From NCBI GenBank assembly GCA_007258455.2, contig VDFB02139063.1:310001-374000 (forward strand): DNA of 64,000 nt. The letters run 5' to 3'. Source of the DNA: Sequoia sempervirens. Taxonomy: Eukaryota > Streptophyta > Pinopsida > Cupressales > Cupressaceae. Of this stretch, positions 22,448 through 34,180 are shown piece after piece (the first letter of the stretch is position 1; the number at the start of each line of letters is the position of its first letter). The position numbers were made by a program, and so were the translations under genes. The notes beneath the pieces were generated by a model, which saw nothing but the letters and a program-made list of their open reading frames with translations, ran no database searches and was not told the origin of the DNA.

Positions 22448-23940
22448 GTTTGTTGTATGGTTAATGATGGATCATCTATGTTTATCACCTTGTTGAGATG
22501 GTAACTAATTGGTTGGGTCTTAGATTAGTATTGAAGAAGTGTATAAGTCTATGTGAGATGTTACGTGCTTTGTGCATCTTTTCTCCAAGGGTGGATCAGA
22601 AAGTCTAATCTTAAGCTTAGTGTTTGCCAATACCTTACAAAAGTTGTTTTGCTTGATTTGTGGGATGGATGTCCTAATCTCCCTAAGTGCAACAATTTTC
22701 CCTTCCTCAAGGAAGGACCCAAAGTACATATACTTTGATCCTAATGCTCGATAGTGCCATACGACTTTTTCGTGTAAGCTCTAAATGCTTGGAGTTCAAA
22801 GGTCATGGAAAGGTGCGACATTGGTTTTTTTTGTGGAAGAAAGCTCACTAATCCTCAAGTTAGTAGTATAGAGGCAAAGGCCCTAAAAGCATAACCTTAA
22901 ATTTGGCATCTGAAAGTGCCAAGAAGAAGTTGTTTTGTTTCAACCTCAGATTAGGTGTACTAAGGTTTTATGCTGGCTTGACTTTGGTACAAGATTTTGC
23001 ACTACTCTCCTCCAAGGGAGGAGCCAAAAGGCAAGCATATTAAGCTTGGCACTTGAAAATGACATGTGTCAAATTAGCACAAGCTCAAGAAAAATTTGAG
23101 CTTCAAAATTGTGGAAGGTGCATGATTGGTTGGTTAAATCCTTGCATGTTATTATCACATGTATTGTTGTTGTGTGACCCTAAGAGCGGTTTTGAAAGTT
23201 TATGCTGGTTTCTCTTTGCTATGATAGCTAAATTTTATTCCCCCAACAATGCCACATGTCATTAGTGCACAAACTTAGGAGAATTTTAAGCTTTCATTTT
23301 GTGCAAAGGTGCGCCATTGGTTGTTTTAATACTTGTGGGTCCATAAGAGTGGTTCCAAAAGCCTCTAATAGGAAACTACTATTCACAATTTTCATGTGTC
23401 ACTTGGGTGCAAACTTAAGAAGGTCCATGGCCTAGGGAAGTTAAATAATGTGCCATTGGCTCGCTATCACCTCCGAATGCTTCATGGGAGTCTATGTTTG
23501 TTATCACATCTACTCATGAATTCTATTTTCGAAACGTCAATGTAAAATATAAGGGAATACTATTTTGACATTTTCTCAACCAAAGGTAGCAACTTTCCCT
23601 TCGTATGACACTTGCATTTAAATGTTGATTTGATGAGAATTAATGACTAATTACTCTAGCACGAAGATGCCTTTCAAAAATCAAGGAAGCCTACCACATT
23701 CACTAACATTATGTGCTCATGCCAACATCTATTTTAATATTTTTTTCTTCCAAGATTGAGGTAGAGCATGTGTGAAGGATAGAAGCCATCATCACTTACC
23801 AGATATGTGTATGGCCAGTTTTTTAGTAGGATCTATTACTACTCTTTGAGGTGCCTTCTCACAAAAGAGTATTATTAGCATTTAGGGCATCTTAATTAAC
23901 AAATTCATAGTGAACATACCTACTTCAAGGGATTTTTGCA
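22448..23940. repeat. diverged direct repeats, no gene
   Basis: Variants of one block recur: ACATGTGTCA...GCACAAGCTCAAG...GGTGCATGATTGGTTG (23060-23125), the same order at 23251-23325 with GGTGCGCCATTGGTTG, and again at 23393-23465. Related pieces lie at 22570-22625 and 22800-22825, and CTCCAAGGG...TTAAGCTTGG near 22585 and 23010. Spacing is irregular (about 140-190 bp for the clear ones). Open frames here are short and unconvincing. Confidence 0.45.
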
Positions 23941-23955
23941 TACTAGTGAGGAGGT

Positions 23956-24441
23956 ATGGATACTCCCATCATCCTAGCAAGTACCCACAAACATAAGATC
24001 TTACAGGGCATAATATTAGAGCTTTGGTTGAAGCAAATCATGGTGGAACCAAATTTTATGTTGATTGGAGTGGTAAAACTCATACTTGACCCAAAATTTA
24101 TAGTATTGGATGAGTGGTATAGGGTTGATTCTGACATTTCCTCATGATTCATGGTTGCACTTTTATACCTACACACTTTGAAGGTGAAGGTAGTGGAAAT
24201 GGCTTGCAAGATTTTTATACCTAAAGTTTTAGGTGGACTAGAGGTGGTGGTGGATGTTGCCTTCTTTGGTGTTGGTATACCCAGGTATTGTGACTTGGAG
24301 CATCTTCTAGTTCTGGATGAGGAAGTAATCTTCTACCCCTTCATACTAGATATCAAAGACAAGGCGTTGCCCGAACATAGAGAGCAGATAGAGGTGGAAG
24401 CAAGCTTCCTAGAGAAAATGCTATGTGTTGAGTCGGTTTAA
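23956..24441 (+). pseudogene. unidentified broken ORF
   Basis: One reading frame of 161 codons with a single in-frame TGA at 24145. Composition is hydrophobic-rich and protein-like, including MDTPIILASTHKHKILQG at the start and EHREQIEVEASFLEKMLC near the end. I do not recognise a family. It could be the remnant of a retroelement linker or a chance frame; its minus-strand shadow is shorter. No promoter or start context stands out. Confidence 0.25.
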
Positions 24442-24995
24442 GATTTTTAATGGGTACGAAATTTTATCAATTATATTCAAGAATTTGGTAATGTATAGTC
24501 TAGTTTACTCTATAAGTTTTGCACTATGTTCTTTTTGTTCATATGCATACAATTTTTTTCCATAGATGGTAATTTAGTTGTTAGCAAGATTTTGGAGATT
24601 CTTCTAGGAAGATGGGAGTTTTGGGCTTTGAACTCCTAAAGAAAATTCTAATTTGTATAGTTGTGGGAGAACCATACATTTTGATCAGTTGCTTAAAATT
24701 CTTGTTGGTGAGGATGCAGGTAGTTTATGGATGGTTTCTCGGGTTTTTCCCTTGTTGGGCCATGGCTACATTTAGCATTTTCTTGTATTCTAAGTTAAAC
24801 TTTTTGTCCAGTGGGATAAACACTCTCCCTTGGAATAGATGTTTTGAACTTACAAGAATGTATTTCAGCTTTAAGATTAACATAAATAGTTTAGGCCTTT
24901 GGCCTTTTATAAAAAAAATAAAAAATTATTTTGAGTTTGAATCTATAGAAAACCCCAAAAGATTCAAGTATGTAACCACCTAAGAGGCATGTAGC
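24442..24995. other. unassigned stretch
   Basis: AT-rich sequence between the broken ORF and the first 1.9-kb LTR. One 123-codon frame (24612-24983) has no recognisable motif. A short palindrome AGGCC-TTT-GGCCT lies near 24893. Nothing else is seen. Confidence 0.5.
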
Positions 24996-25336
24996 CTTTA
25001 GGGTTTAGGTACCTAAAAGGGGCAATTTTCACTAACTTTCACTCAAGAACAAACCCTTGAGATCTCAATGCAAAGGGGAAAGAGATCTTGTGAGGGGGTA
25101 GTTCTAGGGGTTGAATATGATCTAATGAGGGTTCACCACCAAGTTTAGACTTGGAAAAGATAATGAAATGCAAGATGAAATATAAAACCCTAATTGATTG
25201 CAAAATGACACTAAATGACCTAGAAAAGTAGATGAAATGAAATAAAAAATTGAAGACAGGAAGGTGTGCATCTGGGAAATTGAAGATGGTTGAATGGAGG
25301 TTTGAATCACTAGAAATTTTGCTTTTACTATTGATT

Positions 25337-26413
25337 GGGACTCATTTTCCAAGTTGGGTGAATCAATCCCGTTTCTAGAAAACTGTGTAAGAATAGGTTT
25401 ATGCCAAAAAGGTATTTGAATATGAAAAGTCCTAAAAATTGATTGGAACCGAGACTTATTCACCAAAAGTGGAGAATTAGTCCAGTTAGGCTTTTCTGCA
25501 ACTTCAAAAGTTGATCCTGCTCTTCTCTATCTGCTATGTCCTTCTTGATTGGCTTCTAGATTTGAATCCCAAAATTGCAACCTATAGGTCTTCTCCAAGG
25601 TTCTCCAAGGCTTGATAATAACTTTGACAACTTTGAATGATTTGCAACTTTTCTCCAATCTTGCTCCTTAGGAAATCTGCAACCTAAACCTACAAATCAC
25701 ACACAAAGGAGAGGGGAAAATGTTGTTGGGTTAGTGGCTAGGGGTTTTCCTTGGTCAAACCCCGTTTCGGAAATCAATCCTTGAAATGAAATCAAATGAG
25801 AATGGAGAATGATGGATGAACAAATAACAATATTGCAACTCACCAAAACCTAGCAACAGGGTGCTAAAAATATGTTTGTAGTGGCTCCAATGAATGTAGA
25901 CTTTGACTCTTGCTTGAATGATGTTCATCTTGAATGAAACACTTGGTTGAATCACAAAATCCTACACCACAATTTTTAGCTCTAAAACAACATGATGCAT
26001 GAAATATTTGACATGATGATTGATGATTGAATACTAATCTAAAATTCTTGAAAATATGCTCTTGAAGACACTTGAATGCTCTTGAATACTCTTGTGAACA
26101 CTTGATTGCTTATTTGATTGCTAGGAAAAAATATGAGAGAAAGAACCTTGTATTTATACTCAATTATGCAAGAATTCCTGAAATTACAACACTACAAGCT
26201 GATATCAGATATAGGAAAATAAAATATAGCCAAAAATTTGATTTAATTTTAATTTGGGCCACACGGGACTCATTCGCCCAAGATGGAAAATGGGTCCCAT
26301 CTAGCATAATTTATGGGACCAAAAAATAAAAAGTGCTTAGGAAGGTGTAAAAACAAGTTCGGGACCCAAAAATCTAGGAGAGACCCATTTTCCAAAGGTG
26401 GTGAATGAGTCCC
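25337..26413. repeat. palindrome set in LTR R1 (four copies)
   Basis: Diverged copies of the ~30-bp palindrome with consensus arms GGACYCATTCGCCA and TGGCGAATGRGTCC. They are at 25337-25370, 25451-25483, 26264-26297 and 26380-26413. They form two pairs, members about 114-117 bp apart start to start, one pair upstream and one downstream of the TATA box in the minus-strand sense. Confidence 0.8.
26151..26158 (-). promoter_or_regulatory. TATA box of LTR R1
   Basis: The minus strand reads GTATAAATACAAGG. The same core is at 33470-33477 (R2) and 40819-40826 (R3), and TATAAATACAAGG is also in the 3' LTR of the plus-strand element (52994). Conservation across two families supports a real Pol II promoter. 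Confidence 0.7.
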
Positions 26414-26886
26414 AAATCACTAAATCTGGGCCACAAAAGCCAAAAACACCTAAATTATGATTGGGTATTGATTGGTATCATGATTATCCTTGAAAAGATT
26501 TAATAAATGGGGCTTGTGGATGCAAAATAGGGCCAATTAAAGCATAAGAAATCCCAATTATTAATGACAAGCCAAGAAAAGTGTGAAAGTGTGTCACAAC
26601 ACTTTACAACACTTTAAAGAAGGCAAGATTAATGTTTATTTTAATTAAAAAGGGGTTTATTACGTGTAATTAATTAATAAGACCTTAGAAAAGTGTGAAA
26701 GTGAGTTACAACACTTCACAACACTTTAGCAAGGTACCATTTAAATCCATTAGTTCACAAGGGCCCAAGACCTAATGTGAATGTGTCAGCCACATTACAA
26801 CACTAAATCAAGGCAACATGAAGCCTAAATTTCATTAGGGCCCAAACAAGTGTGAAAATGTCTTGACGATATTTTTTGACACTACA

Positions 26887-28557
26887 ATTAGCCCCCACTT
26901 TAGTGAGAGGATGAACCTACTTCAAACTCACACTAAAGTAGACAAAAACACATCAAGAGGGGTTCAAGTGTACCAATACCAATAAGATGGGACAACAACA
27001 ATCAAGAGGGGTGATCAAGTCCCAAGGATCAAGATCCCATGGAAAACCAACATAGGCACAAAAGAACACACCTGAGAATGATATCAAGAGAAACAACAAA
27101 GCAAAAGCATGCACTATCAAAGACGAAAGAGATGAAAGATAAAAAAAAAAGAGTCGGATCAAGCTTCAACTATTTGACCATCACGATGTGGATCAGATAT
27201 ACGCTAGTTGTCTAAAAAATGTATACTTACTTCGAGGCAACAAAAATTCAGGTTGTCAACTAGGTGAAAAGTCCAAAAAGGTTAGAAACATGTACTCACA
27301 CACACATGCAAGTGGCTATGGGGAAAGTCATGCCTCGGGTGGGATTCCCGCTCAACCATAAAAAAGTTATATCTCCTGATAAATTTAATAAGGCACTAGA
27401 AAAAATGATTTTCGAGCTTCATGGGACAAGCAAAACTTTGTATGCTTAGAACTCATGAAAAAACAAGATGGATCTACATGTATGCAAGTTTTGTTATGTA
27501 AGGTGGCCATATAAATGAAAAATGCAACAATGAGGGATGTTCAAAGGAGTTTTTCTTAGTTCATGTGAGGTCTTAACTTAGGGAACATTGTGCTTAATGT
27601 CTCCAAGAGTGGAAAAATCAAAGAATAAAGGATTCACAACTTAGAGGATGCAATGTATCACATCAAGCCACTAAGAGGAATGTAATATGCTAAGAAAGAT
27701 CATGGTCCTGAAGGACATCATACCTAATGTCATCCACAAAGTGAAAAAAAATCATATAAAGTAAGAAAATTGCACTGTGAATCATGAAAAAAGAAAAAAA
27801 AAGAAAAATTCAAAAGAATAATGCCAATACATGCCACACTTTAAAGAAATTGCTAAACACCATGCTATGAGAAATTACTTTAAAGTAGAAAATGATAAAT
27901 GCTAACATAAAAGAAGACACAAGAGCTAACTTGGAAAGCCTTATGCCAAGTCATATGTTTCCAAGTAAAGCTACATCATGCAAAAGAAGAGAGAAAGAGG
28001 GGGGTTGCCCCCAAAATGAGAAACACCAAACACATAAGGGATCTATGGATTTGGGGTCAGTATGTTCTTTCCTACAATTTTTTTAAGAGAGAGCTTAGAA
28101 CTGTCATCATTCACCAAATACATATAGAATTGGAAGAATGACACAAAGAGAGTGAAAACAAAGAAAACATTTTGGGTCAACATGAATGAAACATGAATGT
28201 CTCGACGCCTTGTGTCATCCCCAAAAGGAGAAAAAAAGAAAAAAAATGAAAGGAAAAGAAAAGATAATGAAAAATATTTTGGGTCAACATGGAAGAGACA
28301 TAGGGTGTCTTGATGCCTTGCATCATCCCCAAAGGAAAACACAAGAAAAATGAAAAGAGATAAAGATTGAAAAGATAAAAGATTGAAAAGATAAAAGATT
28401 GACAACATAGAGAAGAATGGAGGTACAAATAGAGGAATGCCACAAAGAGAGAGAGAACATCAAACAAAACATCATGGGGGATCACATTACGCACATGCAA
28501 TCATACAAAAGAAAATGAAAATGAAAAAATGCAAAATACTAGTAAGGAACATGCGAG
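26887..28557 (-). other. 3' non-coding part of internal 1
   Basis: Lies between the last ORF and the polypurine tract next to R1. It includes two tandem, diverged copies of a ~100-bp block (28165-28235 and 28262-28345) marked by TTGGGTCAACATG and GCCTTG.GTCATCCCCAAA. The Phe-rich minus-strand open frames here come from purine-rich plus-strand runs and are not credible genes. The same organisation is found at 34181-35859. Confidence 0.65.
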
Positions 28558-29291
28558 TCAACCTATGAGTAGGTCATCAACCTCCCAGTCATGTTCATTG
28601 TATACTGAAGGTAGGAAAATAGCCAAAGGGACAAGGGAAAGTTCTGAACTAGGGATAACACTAGGTTCAACACTCTTTGTAGGAGATTTGTCTTCTAAGC
28701 TCATGGAAGAGGAAAATGATGTATTCAATTCATTATGCAACTCTTCATCTATTTTAGCAACCTCGTCATCGTCATCCAAGTTAATCACAACAGGAGGTCG
28801 AATGATAATTTCCATGGAAGAGTTCAACTCTTGTTGTGTTTGTTGTATTGGATTGTTTTGTGTTGGAGTGGAGGTAGAGTTATCATGCATTGATTTAGTC
28901 AAGTTTGGATCTTGATTTTCTTTGTTTAATTCTTCATGTAACCTGCGAGCAAGGGTACAACGTCTATGCCTACACTCTCTAGCAACTCTATTTCTTTTAG
29001 TTTTTTTTTAAGTTGCATTTGTGTAGGAGTGGGTTGATTGACCAAAGGTTTCTTTTCTTCCTTAAGGGGAGGAATGGAAGGAACCACATGAGGTTGGTTA
29101 ACCACTTTCTCTTTGACTTTGTAAACCTACTTTACTTTAGGAGGTGTGACAGGATTGTTTACAATGTCTCTTGGTCATTTGTAGGAGGTAGGAGAAGGTT
29201 CTATTTTAGGTTGGTCTTGGTTGTTTTGAATTTCTTTAGGCTCAATCATGGTTTCGTCTAGGATGGTAGGCTCAGAAGTGGATGGGGACAT
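28558..29291 (-). pseudogene. hydrophilic ORF after Gag-Pro, internal 1 copy (broken)
   Basis: Starts MSPSTSEPTILDE at 29291 and ends EHDWEVDDLLIG at 28561. It matches the intact 245-codon frame at 36597-35860. The protein is rich in Lys, Pro, Gln and Asp, with an acidic run INLDDDDEVAK. It has several stops in this copy. No known domain is recognised. Confidence 0.6.
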
Positions 29292-30725
29292 GTTTCTGAG
29301 GGATAGTTAAGCTATCTTCTTTGCCTTGAAATTTTGATAGGACAAGAAAAATAAGTCTTCTCGTGGTTTTATAGGTTCCATGGGCTTGGGCTAAAAGAAA
29401 TCTAAGGAAAAGTTACCTTTAGAGGACAATGGGTTAAAGCCACTATGGTGGACAGTGAATACTTCATTTTCAAAGGGAAACTTTAAGCATTTATGCACAA
29501 CTGAAGAGACAACTTTCATGGAGCGAAGCCATGGATGGCCTAACTTCACACGAAATTGGTCCAACTATGGGATGATGGATAATGAGACATCTAATATTTT
29601 TGATCCTATTTGCAAAGAAAGAGTGATAGATCCCATTGTAGGGCAAGAAAAACCATTGTGTGTCTTGATCCATGATTTTTGTTTATCATATATATCTTGA
29701 TAGAGTTCATGCAAAAGTAAGAATTCCTCGGTGATCACACTCTTTCCACATGTGGGATCTATTAATATCCCATTTGTGGGCTTGTCATAGATATGATTGG
29801 CTATGTAGAAAGGACCATCAGGAGCATGTTGAAGTATATATTTATAGGAGAAAGCAATTTCAAGAGGATTCTTAGTTAGACCCTTACAAGGAATGACATC
29901 TATCACTCCTACCATGTCATCCATAGGATCATTATCTATGGAATCATGTTGAACATTGTCATTATTATCATCATCTGTATCAACATTCATCACATCATTC
30001 TTTGTAGTTTTGCTAGATTTGACAAATGAAATATTATGTTTTGGCATGGGTTTGGTAATGATTTATAGATTTTGGTTAGGAGGGGCAATGAACTTAGTTC
30101 CTTGACCATTAACACCTCCAATAGAAAGATGACCAAAATTAATGAGGTCTTGCACAAGATGTTTAAGACGCTTGCAATGTTTCGTTTCATGTCCATTTTT
30201 TTAGTGGTAATGGAAATAGGGATTTGATCTAAAGCTTGGGGGTAATGGTTTATTAGGATCGGGTATTTTGATGGGAGGCAATGTAATCGTTTGTTGTTCT
30301 AAGAGTTGGGTCATTGTGTTATGAAGGTATCGGGTAAGGGAGTGAATTGTCTTTTTGGGTCTCCATAGCTAAAGGGAATAGTGACTTTAACAAAAACTAC
30401 TTGGTTATTGGTATTTTGAGTTGTTTGTTGAGGGGGATTGAATTGAAGGAACCCTTTACTCTGTTTTCTAAATGGTTGGGAATTGTTTTGGTTTGCAGGC
30501 TCGTATTTCTCAGTTCAGCTAGGGGTGGACTTTGTATCTTGACTACTAACCGAATTTTGATAATCATGGAGGGAAGTACACAAGTGCATAAAGGAGGGGA
30601 ATTTCATAATTGTGAGCTTTTTTTGAATATTTCTTTGCAAATTTTCTATAAAAATATTTTGAAGGTGAGGGTTGGGGACCTTGACATCGATTTGGGAATA
30701 AAGCGATTGATAGTGTGAGATAAAG
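29292..30725 (-). pseudogene. Gag C-terminal and protease-like region, internal 1
   Basis: From right to left: a Gag linker; a knuckle-like YHRQ.GHDTEHCKHLKHL motif (degraded here, near 30200-30160); an acidic stretch DDDNNDNVQHDS; and a 160-codon open frame (30047-29565) with GILIDPTCGKSVITEEFLL and QDIYDKQKSWI. GHPWLRSM then follows in another frame near 29545-29520. The order fits a plant Ty3 protease region, but the D-T/S-G triad is replaced by DPTCG, so activity is doubtful. Confidence 0.65.
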
Positions 30726-31823
30726 TCAGTTATCTTTTTTTTTTTTCTTGCATCTCATCAAATCGGCCAAGGTCATCTTAGGAGACATATGCTCTTGGAA
30801 ATGGTTTAAAAATGCCTCAACAAGTTCATTAAATGAGCGAATTGAGTTTTTTGGTAAAGCAGAGAACCATTCCAATGCAGTATCTTTCAACGACCTAGGA
30901 AAAATCTTAGCCAAAAGTTTATAATCAAGGATAAAGTCACTACATAAAGTGGTGTAGGCATTTACATGGTTAGAAGGGTCTCCATTTTCCCCATATTTCT
31001 CATATCTAGGCACCTCTACACATTGTGGCATCAATGTTTGCAATATCTCCAAGGGAAATGGACTAGTTTTGACATAATATGTAGGTGGGCTATTTTTCTT
31101 TTTATTGATGGTGGCAAGTTGCTTTTGGAGGGATGAAATGGTTTGGAAGAGTTGATTAATTAGAGGTTCATTACTTGTAGTATGAGATGGAAGTGAAAGT
31201 GGTGAAGGGGTGTATGTATTCATAGGACAAGTGAATGGAATGCTTATGGGTGGTAAAGTGGTAGGAGATATAGCATGTGATACCACATAGGAACTAGGGA
31301 TGCTAGCAAGAATACCCAAGGAAGGAATCACATTGCTAACTTGTTGCATTGTTGTTGTGACTTGAGGATTTCTTTGGGTAGGTATTGAGGAAATTGTTGT
31401 GGGAGGAGGAATTTGAGTTCCTCCTTGGCTTGTGACATTGCTTGTTGTTAAAGGGAAACTAGTGGTTTATTTAAGGTGTTTTCCAAAGATTTGAAATATA
31501 TTTTTCACAAGGTCAAGTCCATCTTCACTTTCAAGCATGCGGTGAATGTTGTCTATAGTAGGGATAGCGGTAGTTGAAATGTTTTCATTTTGAACTTGAT
31601 GTTGTAGGTTAGCTAGGTCCTCATGAATTTGAATTATGTTTTCTTGTGGGACACTATCATTCCTTGTTTCAACTTGCGTACTACTTGAAGGCAAAGAGTT
31701 TCTAGGGGTGTTGTCCATACCTAGTGTACTAGTGTCAACACTAGGAGTGAAAGAGCTAGAAAACCCAAGATCCACAATGATTGTGCTATCATGGGATGAC
31801 ATGAGTCTCAAACTTTGTCTCAC
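30726..31823 (-). pseudogene. Gag N-terminal and capsid region, internal 1
   Basis: MRQSLRLMSSHDSTIIVDLG begins at 31823; the frame breaks near 31467 and resumes at 31349. The capsid (Retrotrans_gag) signature includes VEVPRYEKYGENGDPSNHV, AKIFPRSLKDTALEWFSALP and SFNELVEAFLNHFQEHM (31030-30780). The preceding 200 residues are Ser/Thr/Pro-rich. It packages the element RNA in active relatives. The better preserved copy is in internal 2. Confidence 0.8.
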
Positions 31824-31991
31824 TATATTTTTAGCAATAGGAAATCAAATACTCATGCAAGGGGAATGAAAATACAATAAAAGCTAAGAACAATGAAATG
31901 TCTAAAACAAAAATTCTGGAAACTGAAATAGAAAGGAAATAACAAAAAGTAGAAACTCAGAAACTAAACTATAAATGCCAGAATATGCAAA

Positions 31992-32025
31992 GGGACTGAT
32001 TCATCCAAGGTGGTGAATGAGTCCC
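31992..32025. repeat. palindrome in leader of internal 1
   Basis: GGGACTGATTCATCC and GGTGAATGAGTCCC arms around AAGGT. A single copy sits about 300 bp inside the R2 LTR, between the LTR and the Gag start. The internal 2 copy is at 39327-39360. Confidence 0.75.
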
Positions 32026-32326
32026 AGGGATGATTTTTTTCAAACTTTTCAAAAAAAATTAATTGAATTTTATGCTTTTTATGTTTTCTAATCTGTATGT
32101 TAAATGCAAATGCAGATTTTGTATGATTTTCAGTAAAATGAGATGCAAAATGCAAGCTATATGAGCTTTCACTAATACAAAATTTGAAAGCATAGAATGA
32201 AAATTAACTAATGCAATGTTAATGCAAGACAAATCTAGGATGATAATGCATTGCAAATAAAAAATGAAATGTTCTAAATGTAGGTTCACCAAAATGAAAG
32301 GTGTAAAAATTTGTTTGCTCTCCCAT

Positions 32327-34180
32327 CTTTAGGGTTTAGGTACCTAAAAGGGGCAATTTTCACTAACTTTCACTCAAGAACAAACCCTTGAGATCTCAAT
32401 GAAAAGGGGAAAGAGATATTGCAAGAGGGCTATTCTAGGGGTTGAATATGATTTAATGAGGGGTTCACCACCAAGTTTAGACTTGGAAAATAAAATGAAA
32501 TGCAAGATTAAATATAAATCCCTAATTGATTGCAAAATGACACTAAATGACCTAGAAAAGTAGATGAAATGAAACAAAAAACTAAAGATAGGAAGGTGTG
32601 CACCTGGAAAATTGGAGATGGCTGAATGGAGGTTTGAATCACTGGAAATTCCACTTTTACTGCTGACTAGGACTCATTCACCAAGTTGGGTGAATCAGTC
32701 CTATTTTTGGAAAACTATGTGGGAACAGGTTTTTTCCAAAAGGGTATCTAAATCTGCAAAGTCTTGAAAATTGACTGGAACTGGGATTCATTCGCCAAAA
32801 GTGGTGAATTAGTCTAGTTAGGCTTTTCTACAACTTCAAAATTTGATCTTGCTCTTCTCTATCTGCTCTGTCCTTCCTGATTGGTTTCCAGATCTGAATC
32901 TACAAATTGCAACTTGTAGGTCTTCTCCAAGGTTCTCCAAGGATTGATGACAACTTTGACAACCTTGAATGATTTGTATCTTTTCTCCAATGTTTCTCCT
33001 TAGGAAATATGCAACCTAAACCCACAAATCAGGGAAAAATGTTGTTGGGTTAGTGGATAGGGGTTTTCCTTGGTCAAACCCCATTTTGGAAATCAATCCA
33101 TGAAATGAAATCAAATGAGAGTGGAGAATGATGAATGAAAAAATAACAATGTTGCAACTCACCAAACCCTAGCAATAAGGTGTTGCAAATATGTTTGTAG
33201 TGGCTCTAGTGGATATAGACTTTGAATCTTGCTTGAATGATGTTGATCTTGAATGAAACACTTGCTTGAATCACAAAATCCTACACCACAATTGTTAGCT
33301 CTAAAACAACATGATACATGAAATCTTTGACATGATGATTGATGATCGAATGCTGCTCTAAAATGCTTGAAAATATACTCTTGAAGACACTTGAATGCTC
33401 TTGAATACTCTTGTAAACACTTGATCACTTATGAGATTGCTAGGTAAAAATATGAGAGAAAGAACCTTGTATTTATACTCAATTATGCAAGAATTTCTGA
33501 AATTATAACACTACAAGCCAACATCAGATCTAGGAGAATAAAATCCCACCAGAAATTTGAATTAATTTTAATTTTGGGCCACATGGGGCTCATTTTCCCA
33601 AGATGGAAAATAGGTCCCATCTAGCATAATGTATGGGACCAAAATTCTAAAGTGCCTAGAAAGGTGTAAAAATAGGTTCGGGACCCAAAAATATAGGTGA
33701 GACCTATTCGCCCAAGGTGGCGAATGAGTCCCAGATCACTAAATCTAAGCCACACAAGCCAAAAACACTTGAATTATGATTGGGTACTGATTGGTGTCAG
33801 GATTATCCTCAAAAAGATTCAATAAATGTGGCTTGTGGATGCAAAATAGGGCCAATTAAAGTATAAGAAATCCCAATTATTAATGACAAGCCTAGAAAAG
33901 TGTGAAAGTGTGTCACAACACTTTACAACACTTTAAACAAGGCAAGATTAATATTCATTTTAATTAAAATGGGGTTTATTATGTGTAATTAATTAATAAG
34001 ACCTTAGAAAAGTGTGAGAGTGAGTTACAACACTTCACACCACTTTAGAAAGGTACCATTTAAATCCATTATTTCACAAGGTCCCAAGACCTAATAAATC
34101 AAGGCAACATGAAGCCTAAATTTCTCAAGGAGGGCCCAAACAAGTGTGAAAATATCCTGACAACATTTTTTAACACTACA
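32327..34180 (-). repeat. LTR R2 (middle, 1854 bp)
   Basis: Serves as 5' LTR of internal 1 and 3' LTR of internal 2. The minus-strand start is TGTAGTGTTAAAAAATG at 34180. It is preceded on that strand by the polypurine tract AAAGTGGGGGCTAAA. The TATA box is at 33470-33477. Confidence 0.85.
32670..33732. repeat. palindrome set in LTR R2 (four copies)
   Basis: At 32670-32701, 32783-32815, 33585-33617 and 33699-33732, the same positions within the LTR as in R1 and R3. The last has a strong stem, with arms ATTCGCCC and GGCGAATGAGTCCC. Confidence 0.8.

Larger units (their letters stand above)
24996..26886 (-). repeat. LTR R1 (3' end of array, 1891 bp)
   Basis: The minus-strand start is TGTAGTGTC at 26886. 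The far end is set where similarity to R2 and R3 stops (CTTTAGGG, 24996), so it lacks an obvious CA end. It contains the TATA box, four palindromes and a short array of CTTGAATACTC-like units (26040-26107). Confidence 0.85.

Noticed and set aside
28043..28500. Phe/Leu-rich minus-strand frames that look like membrane proteins
   Set aside because: Antisense of purine-rich AAAGAAAAG-type runs; the copies in internal 2 differ in frame and length.
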